A DNA stretch of 64,000 nucleotides from contig JAWWNJ010000186.1 in assembly GCA_037176885.1 (NCBI GenBank), positions 62,001-126,000 on the forward strand. Reading direction: 5' to 3'. The translations under genes were made by a program, and so were the position numbers. Origin of the DNA: Favolaschia claudopus. Its lineage: Eukaryota > Basidiomycota > Agaricomycetes > Agaricales > Mycenaceae. Of this stretch, positions 22,200-32,624 are shown in pieces (position 1 is the first letter of the stretch; each line of letters begins with the position of its first letter). Below the pieces are notes generated by a model. That model saw nothing but the letters and a program-made list of their open reading frames with translations, made no database searches and was not told the DNA's origin.

Positions 22200-22659
22200 T
22201 TATTGCAGAGCTAATAAGGTTTCTACAGGCGGCGGCGATGGTGCCGTTGCCGCGGACGGAAGTATATCTAAATCACAATGAATGTCAGCGGACTCGGCTA
22301 TATGCACAAATCCTGATTATACCTAACAACTCGTCATATCCCGGGAGCCTGTGTTCAGCGCTGAGTGCATATAGTTTTGAATCTAGCACTCTCTGCAGAT
22401 AGACCGCGTCCTCATACACCTGTGATCCCTCGACATTGAATTGACGGGCGTTGTCGAACATGAGATGCCAGTCCTTCTGATATTGCTTGATGCTTGTATA
22501 GTGAGTAGGTTTCTCGGACAGAGTCTTGATATTCGACATCGAAATAGGTTCTTTGATTATATCGTAGTATCCGGGCCACACCTGCTGCAATTCAGGGACA
22601 ACCTTCAAGGATACAAAAGGCTCACATTGCGGCGGGGGAGCTTGAGAAATATCTGACAT
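22200..22659 (-). CDS. bromodomain exons (end of the RecQ gene or separate small gene)
   Basis: Motifs: GYYDIIKEPISMSNIK (ZA loop), YTSIKQYQKDWHLMFDNAR (helix B) and QFNVEGSQVYEDA, which includes the acetyl-lysine-binding Asn of FN. Then QRVLDSKLYALSAEHR. The domain most resembles SNF2/RSC-type bromodomains. Splicing out 22693-22653 fuses it in frame to the helicase. Alternatively the ATG at 22659 (MSDISQAPPP) starts an independent protein. The last exon adds ATAPSPPPVETLLALQ and a stop. Confidence 0.75.
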
Positions 22660-24840
22660 CGTCGTCGAGGTTCCCTATTCTTTTTGCGCTTACGACCGGG
22701 AGCGATAGTGTCATCGGGGTACTCCAGCTCTGAAACGACTGCATCATAGCATCCCTCGAAGACGAGGAGTAGACGAGAGCGCAGCTCTTTGAATTCAGCA
22801 GCCTGGAGAGTCCTCTGAGCTTTTGCAGCTGCTTGAGCTTCACGCTCGGCAGCAGCGTGGTCCGGAAAGTCGACAAGAACTTCTTGAAGCGCCGTGACAA
22901 CTTGATTTCCATATTTCGAAGCATGAACCCAATGAGTATGTTGCCGCAGAGTATCGAGAGAGGTGAGAAGTCGTGCTCGCTTTGCCAGCACATCGAGGAT
23001 GTCGTCAGAAAGGATCGCGTTGCCGGTGAGAAAGTGTTGATCAGGAAAGGCCGCGGCAATGATCTCTTCGCGCAAGTTGTTCAACCTCTTTCTCGCCGCT
23101 TCCTCGAGCTCCGGAGAGCTCAAACCCTTCCGTTCTATCCTCAGTTTTCGCTCGCCAAGCATTGAGATTGTGGGTACTGGGAATGCCTCGGGGTTACAAT
23201 TTTCGCAGCATGGACCTGGGGGGAAAGGTAGATTCAACCGTTCTGCACAACACTGTGTCAGTATTCAATCGCGACAATCCAAATGACTTACGTTTGTTAC
23301 GATTTCCAAAATATCTGTTCCACACGCGGCGTCGGCATTCAGTTGTGGTGCTGAACTCAAGAAGATATCGCTGATCTCTTTCTTCCATCGACGACAACAC
23401 CTTTTGTTTAACTTTTGTCTTGCGGCGTTTGGCAATGACAGGCTCTTCCTCCTCGTCTGATGAATCCTGAAGTTCAAGCGCAGCCTCGCGGTCCAGCGGT
23501 TGATCAGCATTCTCGTCGTCTTCAGAAACCTCATCGTCTTTGGCAGCTGCTTCTTTTTCGGCCTTCAAGATCTCCAGTTCCGCGCAGCATCGCGTGTACA
23601 TGGCCTTTGTGATGTATAAAACAGCTTCGCCTCGCTTTGTTGGGTCCCGCACACATCGTCCAATTTTTTGAACAGTTGAAAGAAATGATCGCGGCCTCTT
23701 CCAAAGATACAGTCGCATAATGGTTCGGAAATCCATTCCCTGATTAAGTGAGTCTTCTCACTGACGGTGATGCATCGGCAACTCACAATTCCTAATGCAT
23801 CTGTAGCAGAAACACCGCGAAGAGCACCACTTTAGATCCTCTCTTGGATGCTTTGCTTTTCTTCCTCGTCAATGGTGCGATGGTAAAATTCAAATGACTT
23901 TTCTTCAAGGCAGGGCGGCCGGTTGTCTCGAAGGAAATCCTGTATTTTCTCGACCTCCTGCCTCTCATTTCCATAGAGTAGGCTCTGGGGGAAGTCCTGC
24001 GGGCCTTCCATGTCGTCCGGGAAAAGTACGACAAGATCGGCATATGAATCCGGCTCGTGCTGCATGATTCGGACAGCGAGGAAGACGTTCAACTTGTCGT
24101 TGGAGACCTCCACTCGCGCGCAATCTCCCGGCAGACTGAGATTGGCAAGAACATCTTTCACGACATGGTACGGGATCGTCGCAGATGCACCGAGGATGGG
24201 GAGTTTTGCCGGTAAGCGCGCTGCCAAGTGCACAAGTTGTCGATATTCTGGACGGAAGTCTTCGTCTCCCCATTCCAATATGCAATGGAGCTCGTCTATA
24301 AAGGGATATGATGTTCTTGGTGAATTCAATTTGATTCAACACTTTCTCATGGAACTGAGTGCTCAACACCATTTCCGGCCCAACAAGACCAACCCGATAC
24401 TTGTTTTTGCCCAATTTCTGCAAGAGGGTAACGATTAATATTACACTAATCAACAGTGCATCTATATCGTGCCTTACCGTCAACTCCTGGTCAAGATTCG
24501 GACTGTTTCCGGTGATTGCTACTGCGGGTATTCCCTTTTCATTCAATGTCTTTGCTTGCTCCTCAAGGAGCGCGACAAGGGGCCCTACAACGAGGACTAT
24601 CTTCTGGCAGTCCTTGTCGATGTTTCCCGGCCACCAGTGGTAAAAGAGAGGGTACCAGAAAGCCAGAGTTTTGCCGCCACCAGTTGGGACATCCAAGATT
24701 GTGCTAATGCCTTTGAGGATGTTCTGGCCGGCTTCCACCTGATGTGGGTAGAGTTCATCGACGCCGAATACCTCACAGAGCCTCTGGGCGGCGAGCTTGA
24801 GCTTCTCGGGGTCGGGCGATGCGACGCCAGTGAAAGGCAT
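22200..24840 (-). pseudogene. RecQ-family helicase with C-terminal bromodomain exons
   Basis: Starts MPFTGVASPD at 24840. Q-motif region YPHQVEAGQNIL; Walker A DVPTGGGKTL (K57); a 60-nt intron at 24477-24418; motif II DELHC; motif III GASAT; a 47-nt intron at 23786-23740 within the motif V region (DALGI|GMDF); motif VI QKIGRCVRD; a 49-nt intron at 23291-23243; a zinc-site remnant CCENCN; a long coiled region. A 41-nt intron at 22693-22653 joins a bromodomain exon, and a 55-nt intron (22322-22268) precedes the stop at 22200. RecQ enzymes unwind DNA 3'-5' in repair and recombination. Two lesions are visible: a one-base frameshift just before DELHC (near 24300) and an in-frame TAA at 23832-23834. 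This copy is therefore probably dead, though all introns keep their splice signals. Confidence 0.8.
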
Positions 24841-24896
24841 GCTTTACCCCTATATCACCATCATCATCATAGATTCATTCATAGCGAGCGCAATTT

Positions 24897-25064
24897 TTCG
24901 AGTTAAAAAAATCTGAGCACGTCCGAAGTCTTAGAATCTCTGGCGCTACAGAACTGTCTATTCGGAATGTCGATACAAAAAACTTTTACAAGACGCTAGC
25001 GAAATTTTGACGAAGTCTTTGAAAAGCGTGGGAGAAAATCTGTTCCGCCTTAGCTACCGGTGAT
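24897..25064 (-). repeat. right TIR of the 5-kb element
   Basis: About 168 bp, inverted relative to 19998-20160 and ending CTACCGGTGAT before the TTA duplication. Confidence 0.85.
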
Positions 25065-25890
25065 TTAGCACCAGTCCCTTCGGTGATTGATCAAACGACT
25101 GTCTTTGAGAATTTACACCGTGGACTGGTTCGAGTCTAACATCGACATAGCCTGATCAAAAGAAGGACCATGAACTTCCATAAATGAGTCGAACAAGTCG
25201 CGTAGCCACTGCGAACTTGGAACGAAGCCAGGATAGCCGCTCGACGAGGGAACCGATGACCTGACGTCCTACGGTTAACCTTATGCAGTTTCGTCTTGCT
25301 TTCTCGATCGGGATGATTACAATCCAATATTGGACTTGGAAACAACACTCTACACAATCGTTGAATGTACTGTACTTGTTCATATCTCCAACGCGGAGAA
25401 TGCACTCATGTAGGTACGCCCAGACTACTTGACCGCCCAACAGCGCACCCTTTTGCGGTCCCCACCGGATGATATTGACGGTGCTGTTTAATCATCCGCC
25501 TGACGCCCTCTTGTGCCCCTGGTCCAGATAACCGTTCGTTGACGGTGGGAAACCCTTCCGAAGATCTCCTGCATCGCTTCAAGCAAGCTATACCATGCAA
25601 AGATGGCTCAGCTTTGCTAAAGGTCATGAATCAGATCTATCGCGTTCTTCGTCGGCTCAAGTACCCCCCAATACCACGAGTGGACATTCACATATACTGG
25701 TGCAATCGACGTCCGCATGGACAGAGAGGGGAATTCCAATGCCGGTGCTGATGCATACTCTTGACCAGAATTATCAGCGGAGCGTGGGTCCTCACGTTCA
25801 GATGCTGTCTAAGGACTGCAAGCCATTTTCGGCTGACACTTACGGAGAGCTCATGCCACCCCTCGTGCACACGATCCTATCTATAATAAA
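25065..25890 (-). pseudogene. 5' portion of the split DDE-exonuclease gene
   Basis: Minus-strand frames are broken but ordered as in the family: GGQVVWAYLHECILR, MNKYSTFNDCVEC, then WLRDLFDSFMEVHGPSFDQ and AMSMLDSNQST ending at a GT-type donor near 25126. Removing the 5,067-bp element and one TTA gives an intron running from this donor to a CTACAG acceptor at about 19965. Translation then continues with CLSISTG and the 19.9-kb exon. Several frame breaks and stops upstream show decay. The true start was not found. Confidence 0.55.
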
Positions 25891-25962
25891 AGACACTACG
25901 GGACCGCAGGTCCCGTGATAGTTCACGTGAAAAAGCAGGTGACTTTTCACACGCGGTCCCCG
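25880..25962. repeat. dispersed repeat, inverted copy at 45451-45533
   Basis: Contains TATAATAAAAGACACTACGG, a palindrome ACGGGACCGCAGGTCCCGT, and TTCACGTGAAAAAGCAGGTG. The same segment occurs in the opposite orientation at 45.5 kb, again next to the CTTGAAAAGAGGG MITE family. Confidence 0.8.
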
Positions 25963-26448
25963 GCGACGCGCGCCGGCGAGTGCAGCGAGCGGCAGTGCGG
26001 CGCCGCGGGCACGGAATCCAGGGAAAAAAAAAACATGCGGGGTTTGGGGCGGAGCCCCGACAAGCTGTGCACCAGCCGTAGGGAGGGACGCGAGCGCAGC
26101 GAGCCGGCCCTGCCGAAGGCGGGGTGCTTAAGCTTGTACTTGAAAAGAGGGCCAGGCCATCAGTCGCGTGACTGTTGACAGAAAATCACGGGGTTTTGTC
26201 AACATCCTACAACACAACCGGCTGTCAGCGGCTGTCGAGATGTTGAAACTCACACGCGGTCCCCGGCGCCGCGCGCCGGCGAGTGCAGCGAGCGGCAGTG
26301 CGGCCACTGCGGCGCCGCGGGCACGGAATCCAGCAAAAAAAAACAAGTGGGGTTTGGGGCGGAGCCCCGACAAGCTGTGTACCCCCCGTAGGTAGGGACG
26401 CGAGCGCAGCGAGCCGGCCCTGCCGAAGGCGGGGTGCTTAAGCTTGTA
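25948..26448. repeat. two GC-rich direct repeats separated by a MITE half
   Basis: Units 25948-26138 and 26251-26448 share CACACGCGGTCCCCGGCG, GAGTGCAGCGAGCGGCAG, GGTTTGGGGCGGAGCCCCGA and GGTGCTTAAGCTTGTA. Between them, from 26139, lies the left half of the CTTGAAAAGAGGGCCAGG element that is complete at 45536-45705. The structure suggests nested or recombined non-autonomous elements. Confidence 0.75.
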
Positions 26449-26596
26449 ATCAAGAAAACGGGGCTCAGTGAGGGCTCTTTACTAATGGATCTTGGAAGCA
26501 AGGTTGGGAACATTGTAGCCCAGGCCAGTCTGCAGACAGGTTGCCGGAGCTGTGGCATTGAACTTAAGGCTGGTCCTGCTTGGATTGCTCAGAGTA

Positions 26597-27778
26597 CTCG
26601 GTGTCGCAAAAAGTAACCGGTAATTTGGTCATTGCTTCACGACCACGTGATATTTTCACAAGATTTTGCGACACACATGCACCCCTGGATATCCTCTATA
26701 ACATACTCTATGGCAGCGCAACTGCAGCTGCGCTGCCAGATGTGGGGCCTCAACCTGGGCCCTATTGAATTGGAAAGAGGCGATATGCTTACCAGCCAGA
26801 GGGTCAGGGAACTCATTCCTGACGCGGATGTGGTTATAATCAACAACAGAGTATTTGATCCGATCCGTGAGCTCTGTGGCAGCTGCACTGGTGAGATGCT
26901 CAATACTCGGCGTCGCAGAAAGTAACCGATAATTTGCCATTTTAGGCCGAATCGTCTCGGTCCAGACACATCGCAATGTTGTTTGGAATGCTGTGTACCC
27001 AATTACAATAGTGCTTGAGGGAATTGGACTCTTGAATCCATCGTACGAGCCGGTTCATTCTAGGAATTTACAGATTGCCTTTTTAGGACGAGAGCTCTAT
27101 GTTCCCAGTCTGTTGCCCTTTAAAAGAGTGTTTTCAGGACCGTATGTTGTTGATTCAATACCTAGCTATGCACTGAGAGAATTTGACCTTTGAAAATTAT
27201 GTGATTTAGGTAATTTCCGGGCTTTAAATTCCGTTAAGCAGATCAAGGCTAGTTTCAAAACTGACTACCACTTTTGTTACATAAAATTCATACGGAAACA
27301 GCTATAACCAGCGAATTTTGTATCTTGCCAGTGCTATAGGACGACTAAGGACTCATTCAGGGTCGCAACTTATCATTCTCTGGACTCGCCATTCACGAGG
27401 ATTGCCAACAAGACCAAATTGGGCGTAGGAACTGGGTTGATGATTATCGGACCGTTACCACGCTATCCTGATCAATCCTTTAGCTCTTCACGTCCGAATA
27501 TATCCCATCTACAAGAATCAGCCCAAAAGATGGCTCCCCTGACCAGGGGTTGTGCGCCTTTTCCAAATTCTGTGGGCTTTGTGCGACCCGGTGGCAAATT
27601 TTGATAACATCCAGTTTTTGTGTTGAATACTGAAAGCTTCAGACAAGCAAATGCTAGGACCTTTTTACATATGTTATAGAGGATATCCAGGGGTGCATGT
27701 GTGTCGCAAAATCTTGCGAAAATATCACGTGGTCGTGAAGCAATGACCAAATTACCGGTTACTTTTTGCGACACCGAG
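26597..27778. mobile_element. 1.18-kb TA-flanked DNA element without transposase
   Basis: Termini CTCGGTGTCGCAAAAAGTAA and its complement are flanked by TA (26595-26596, 27779-27780). The inverted repeats extend about 105 bp with few differences. A third, diverged terminus (CTCGGCGTCGCAGAAAGTAA) occurs internally at about 26905, so elements of the same family are nested or duplicated. Internal frames are short. The frame at 27419-27604 may be a coding relic. Confidence 0.8.
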
Positions 27779-27968
27779 TAGATCGATAGTCAATCATAGC
27801 ATCCGGCAGATGTTCTTGAATTTGAAGGAGGGTGCCTGCGTGGTATCACTGGTGCGCTTTGTGCCGTCTCGTGTCCTTGCAAAATGCGTCAGTGCCTTTT
27901 TTTTCTTCGGTCAATCCGCTGCAGGGTGATGACATATCGGCCATCCTCACTGTGAATGAATACTTGTA

Positions 27969-28423
27969 AGGTAGACGACACGCAAATACGAACAACCCTC
28001 CAAATCGGGAAGATTGGACAAGATTTTCATCAAACCGGTCTCTTTCCCAGATTTAATGAACAATTTACAAAATCGGCTCCCAACATATTGTAGAGACCCA
28101 TCCTGTATATGTTACTACCAAACCATTTTACTTCAGCTTCAGAATTGACAAAGTTATTCACCGCTGGAAGTGGCAAGTAGGAAGTGGCAAGTAGTCGTGT
28201 GAAACTTGACACATCAAGACTGATCCTGACACAAGATTTGGATATAACTTTTTCCCCTGTCCCGCAACACAGTTTGGACATGGTTCTTATCGCAATCAAG
28301 ACACTTCTGCACAAAATGTTGGGAGCCGATTTGGCATATCTGCGCAAAATGGGGGGAAAAGGACCACATCATCAGTTTATGTCCCGATTTGGAGGGTTGT
28401 TCGTATTTGCGTGTCGTCTACCT
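27969..28423. mobile_element. 455-bp foldback MITE
   Basis: Termini AGGTAGACGACACGCAAATA are inverted and flanked by TA (27967-27968, 28424-28425). Inverted similarity continues inward, for example AAAATCGGCTCCCAACAT near 28072 against its complement near 28318. There is no coding capacity. Confidence 0.85.
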
Positions 28424-28425
28424 TA

Positions 28426-29338
28426 CCCTAGCGGAAGTGTGTCGTGGGCTGCTACTCCGGGTACATACTACCTCATCAGGTTGACCGCCCCCCCTCCTAT
28501 ACAGAGTAATATATTCCCACCATTGTCATCATGCCGCACTGCTGATCTGACAGCCGGCTGCGGCAGCTTCCGAAATGCACCATTTCCTGTATGTTTGGGT
28601 GATTTTGAGTGTATCTGCGCTCAAGGCTGATATCAGCCAACCATTAGGGCTCTCTGCAGAATCTTAGACAATTTTCAAGCCATCCACACTGTTTATTTTC
28701 CGAATCAGGATACAAAGGTGGTTTGAACTCAGTATTGACACCATTGCTAAGACATTTTCACAGGCAGGAGTGCAGGTATGATTCATATTGTTTTATAACA
28801 CATAGAAGCTGCTTACTTTTGCGATCTTGGACCCGAGAGATTGAAAACGAACAATATATAGAACTACGTGCGAAAACTGCCCGAATCCGGAAGATTATCG
28901 ACGTTTCGGCAGTCCGGGGGTCTCTGGGACCAAAGGCTTATCCTCAAGAAGGTCATATACCATGTTCTAGCAGTTTCTGAGGCCCAGAAAGCTTTTGAGT
29001 ACTAAATCGTGAAAAATTCGATTAAATACACCCATGCGCATAGTTTTAGGCCGCAGGAATACCAAGCATTCCATTACAGTATGTTGGGATTGTATTACAG
29101 TACGGGGCTCGTACTTAATCATAATATTAAGCCTGATATAATAATTTACGCGCCGGCACGGTGCTCTTGAGCGCCCAAAATTGATAAGAATACTGCGCTA
29201 AAAATGCGAAGTCCGGACGGATTTAGCGGAATTCGGCCCCGGTCGCCGTGACTTATGATCCGCTCGCCTAAATTTTTACTCACTTTTGCTGTCGTCGACT
29301 CGTCGCCGCCCCGCCGCCCCACCCAGCCCTCGTCAACA
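28426..29338. other. no gene recognised
   Basis: Short frames only. The nearest gene starts at about 29339. Confidence 0.4.
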
Positions 29339-31618
29339 ATGGTTGCGGATGACTTAGGCACTTCCCTGCCATGCTTAAAAAATCTGCGCGCTCGTATTAC
29401 CGCCCTGCCCGAATCTCTACCGGTAGCGCTGCCCGATGGCCCGCTTGCCAACCTCGAGATCGACGAGGGAGAAGGTGCCAGGTACACGGCGAATCGTCAG
29501 TGGGAGCGTGCCACGTACCGCCCGAAGAGCAACAGAAGCGTATCGCTCGCGGCAAGTATGGCATGGATCTCATCTGCCCGTTTCTGGAGTTCTATGCCCA
29601 GCAAGAAGATATCAAGGGCACAGATGGAGTAGGGATGTTGACACGGAGGATCAAGAACCTTACGATTCTCGATTCGGTGTAAGTCAATTTCTGTCATCTT
29701 TCTCGCATATCTAAAGTTCCCTGACAAGACCCAGGGTACGGCCTGACGGTAGTGTCATTGCCAACGATTTCTTCGCTCCAAAAAAAGCCGCAAAGTCGAG
29801 AACCAGTTCCAAAGCTGTGGTACCAGCCAAAAGGGCGGCGGGAGGTGCGCTGTGATAAAATTTCTCACTAGAATCGTGCTAAGATGCTTCGAAACTTCAG
29901 ATTCAGATGAAGACAATCCAAATGACAAGTCGTACAGGCCGGCTCGTCATACGCCAGAGCCATCAGAGAAGTCAGAGAGTGAGCCTGAGGAAGAGGAACC
30001 ACCGGTACGTTGATTGCTCTCTTCACATATTTATACACACTGATTGCTACTCCTTGCAGTCGGATCCTAAGGGCAAGGGGAAAGAGAAGGAGTTAACTAT
30101 GGCCAAGAAAAGCACGGTATGACACTCGGGCGTTTCAATTATATGGATGCTCATGAAACCATCGACTTTGTAAAGTGGTTCACAGAAGCCACCGGCGAAA
30201 CGTCAAAAGCAAACGGTAAGTTTCAATTCTAATACATGTTTGAATATGATCATTGAGTCCGAATCCCCACTGGCCGGAGGCGGATAAAGGAGCTGACGCA
30301 GCAATTTTCGCCATTTTTGGCCATTTTGCTCTTTTGCGGCCCTTCTAGCAAGCCAACACCTGTATATTTTTGAACGATTCGAACTTGCAGTACATATTGA
30401 ATGATGAGATCTTTGCCCGTTCTTTCTTTCCGACGTACCTGGCGATTCTGAACCATCCAAAACAATTTCTAAGTAGACGAGGAACGTAGCCGCCTGGGCA
30501 TGTGTCACGCCTTCCATAAATGCAAGATCAAAGTTGTCGACTTTGCGTGTCCGGCACTGTAGAACATTGCTCTTAGGCTTACATACCAGCCGAGAGCCTT
30601 TGACGAGATCTATCGATTCCGATGGTTTTCGGAAGCATGGGAAATCATTGATCAGTTTTGTCGTGTTTGACTGTCCACAGCTGTATGATTTATGAGGGGT
30701 TCGACTGTATTGCTTTTCAATATCGGGGAATCTGAATCTGAAGTCAGATTTGTGCCAGAAATTGTGGTTCGCCGGCAATCAAATTTGTTGTACCGGCACT
30801 GTACGCAATTCTCGTGTCATTATTCTTGCCAGCTTGTTGCCAGCAAACTACGACCTCCACAATCCACATGAGCCCACTAAAGGACAAGGCTTTGAATGAA
30901 GCGCCGGTCATACATGTAAGCTCAATCGCTGGGCTTTCAGTCTTGAGAGGAGATGATGCTTTGAAAATTTGAAGTCTGGCTCTGACACAGCTGACGCCAC
31001 CCCAGAGCCGTTGCGCCGAAGCTCACGTCGAGGTCAGCTATCTATCGCTTTCCATTTCTTTCCCATAGAGTTTCTCCTCGTTTCCAGGTGTACTGGCTTC
31101 AAGCGCTCAAAGCACCGACAAAACGGACTTCCCAGGCATCATCGGGCTCACGTTTCAGGAGAAGCAGGCTTTGAGCGAAGCTGTGGAACGCTTGTATGGG
31201 AGAAAGCTTCAACAAGTCTTTGCAATGATACAGGCTGTAGGGGTCAGAATTGACATGGCACGTCATCTTTGGAACTAATACTTGACAACTGACAACGACA
31301 TTTCAGCACTCTCCAGAGATCGAACTCGAAATGGACTCGATACCGGCCAACGTTCTGATGTCGCTTTACGAACTCGTCCTGGGACCCAGATACCACCCAC
31401 CTCAGAGAAAAAACGGGCGAACCTGCGCAGGTACTGGCGGGCTGAAGCGTATGACCCTTGATGAGGATGTTGAGGCTGAGAGAATCCGCCAGCTGGAGGC
31501 GCGTTTAGCACTTTTCAACCCCAGAGTCGATGCTACTCAGAGGGAAAACTCGTCGATATCTGGTTCCGACACAGATTCAGATTCAGACTTCGATATTTTG
31601 ACGCGGCCATGTGATTGA
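29339..31618 (+). CDS. spliced gene with C-terminal NET (BET-type) domain
   Basis: Exons 29735-29844, 29901-30004, 30060-30116, 30186-30215, 30975-31032, 31088-31242 and 31307-31618 join in one frame with GT-AG borders. Exon 1 ends at 29678, but its 5' half shows an unexplained frame change near 29470, so the start (ATG 29339 or 29371) is open. The middle is acidic, basic and Pro-rich (SEKSESEPEEEEPP, KGKGKEKE). The C-terminus reads GLTFQEKQALSEAVERLYG and PEIELEMDSIPANVLMSLYE, the pattern of the NET/ET domain that recruits chromatin partners in BET proteins. An acidic segment and AERIRQLEARLALF follow, as in fungal Bdf1-like proteins. No bromodomain is found in this gene. It appears intact apart from exon 1. 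Confidence 0.75.
30203..30778 (-). other. 191-codon minus-strand frame inside a 759-bp intron
   Basis: The fifth intron of the NET gene (30216-30974) is more than ten times longer than its neighbours, suggesting an insertion. This frame lies within it. I recognise no domain, and no terminal repeats were found. It could be a transposon relic or chance. Confidence 0.25.
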
Positions 31619-32624
31619 CTCCCGGTTTCTGCACGTCCAAATTCACCTTATGATATCAGTAAGGTGCTCCCAACAACAAGGAAATATTGGCTCCATCGAA
31701 TCATAGATATGCCTATTAGCTACAGTTTGGTGGTCTTACATTTGTCAATACCGTGTTGTGGCCAGACTTATAAACATTTTGTTGACGTGATGTTTCGGCT
31801 TACATAACCAGGTGCCGGATCGGTATCTTAGTCATTCTAAGTGACGCCATGTGATACCGAGTAGGGTACATATAATAGTTTTCAAGACCTTTCTATGAAC
31901 CTTTGAAAGGGTAGGAGCAGTTTTGTAGACAAGTGAGTGCATATTGTAAGTATCTCTTTTGACCGCACTGTGCATAATTATAGAGACATAGATATAATTC
32001 AAGCTGGTAGGATTAGATATACAGTACAATACAGTAATAAACTAGGAAGCGCAACGATTAGCGTTCCACGCCGATTATTCGATGAAAAACACACCTAAGG
32101 CCCCTTACTCTATACGGCACACCACAATCAAGTGCGGCACATCAATCGAATGAAACGCGGCACCTCCGGCAACTTCCGAGCGGCGCCCTAAGTTGAAAAA
32201 AGTTCAGTGTTTGCATTGTTCTGGCCACTATAGCACATAGATATATATAATAATGCTAGAGATGTAGTACAAAGTCAAGATGATCAAGGGGTGAGCACCG
32301 GCAAAAGCCGAGACACAGCCTTGGGAGGGAGGGGGTGTCGGGACCTCTTAATTCACTTTTTGGAGAAAGTTGCAGGATGCTCTAAAAACGCTGTTTGGGA
32401 GGGTCAACAAAAAAAACCGTCGAAAATAATAATATCTTACATAATACTACGACTGTGCCGACTATTGCTGAACTGTAGAAATCGTAGCAAGAAAGACTCC
32501 GGAAGTCAGCCAAATCATTTTGTTGGGTCTTTTGACCCCAAAGTACTCCTGTATGAGGCATCTTGCGGCGAAAAAAATCACTTGAGGGTGAGAAACTGTC
32601 AGAAAATTACCGTATTAGGCAGGA
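31619..32624. other. no gene recognised
   Basis: AT-rich spacer between the NET gene and the LINE ORF1 stop. No coding frame with recognisable content. Confidence 0.4.

Larger units (their letters stand above)
19998..25064. mobile_element. 5,067-bp element: DUF6589-like transposase plus RecQ-bromodomain gene
   Basis: Both ends start ATCACCGGTAGCTAAGG in inverted orientation, and the inverted repeats extend about 165 bp. The element is flanked by TTA (19995-19997 and 25065-25067), a 3-bp target duplication. It carries two convergent genes whose stops are 6 bp apart: DUF6589-like on plus (20236-22193) and RecQ-bromodomain on minus (24840-22200). It interrupts the DDE-exonuclease gene, apparently inside an intron. 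TTA duplications are known for PIF/Harbinger-like elements, but no Harbinger transposase is seen. The mobilising enzyme is inferred to be of the DUF6589 type or a related protein supplied in trans. Confidence 0.85.

Noticed and set aside
23832..24329. Second, independent helicase gene starting MNSPRTS
   Set aside because: It carries helicase motifs II-IV that continue the upstream frame; a one-base frameshift explains the apparent new start.
24840..24906. Histidine run near the RecQ start on the plus strand
   Set aside because: It is the antisense of the 5' region of the minus-strand RecQ gene, caused by CATCATCAT repeats.
19998..25064. PIF/Harbinger element on the basis of the TTA duplication
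   Set aside because: The duplication fits, but no Harbinger DDE transposase or Myb-like partner is present, so only the duplication is reported.
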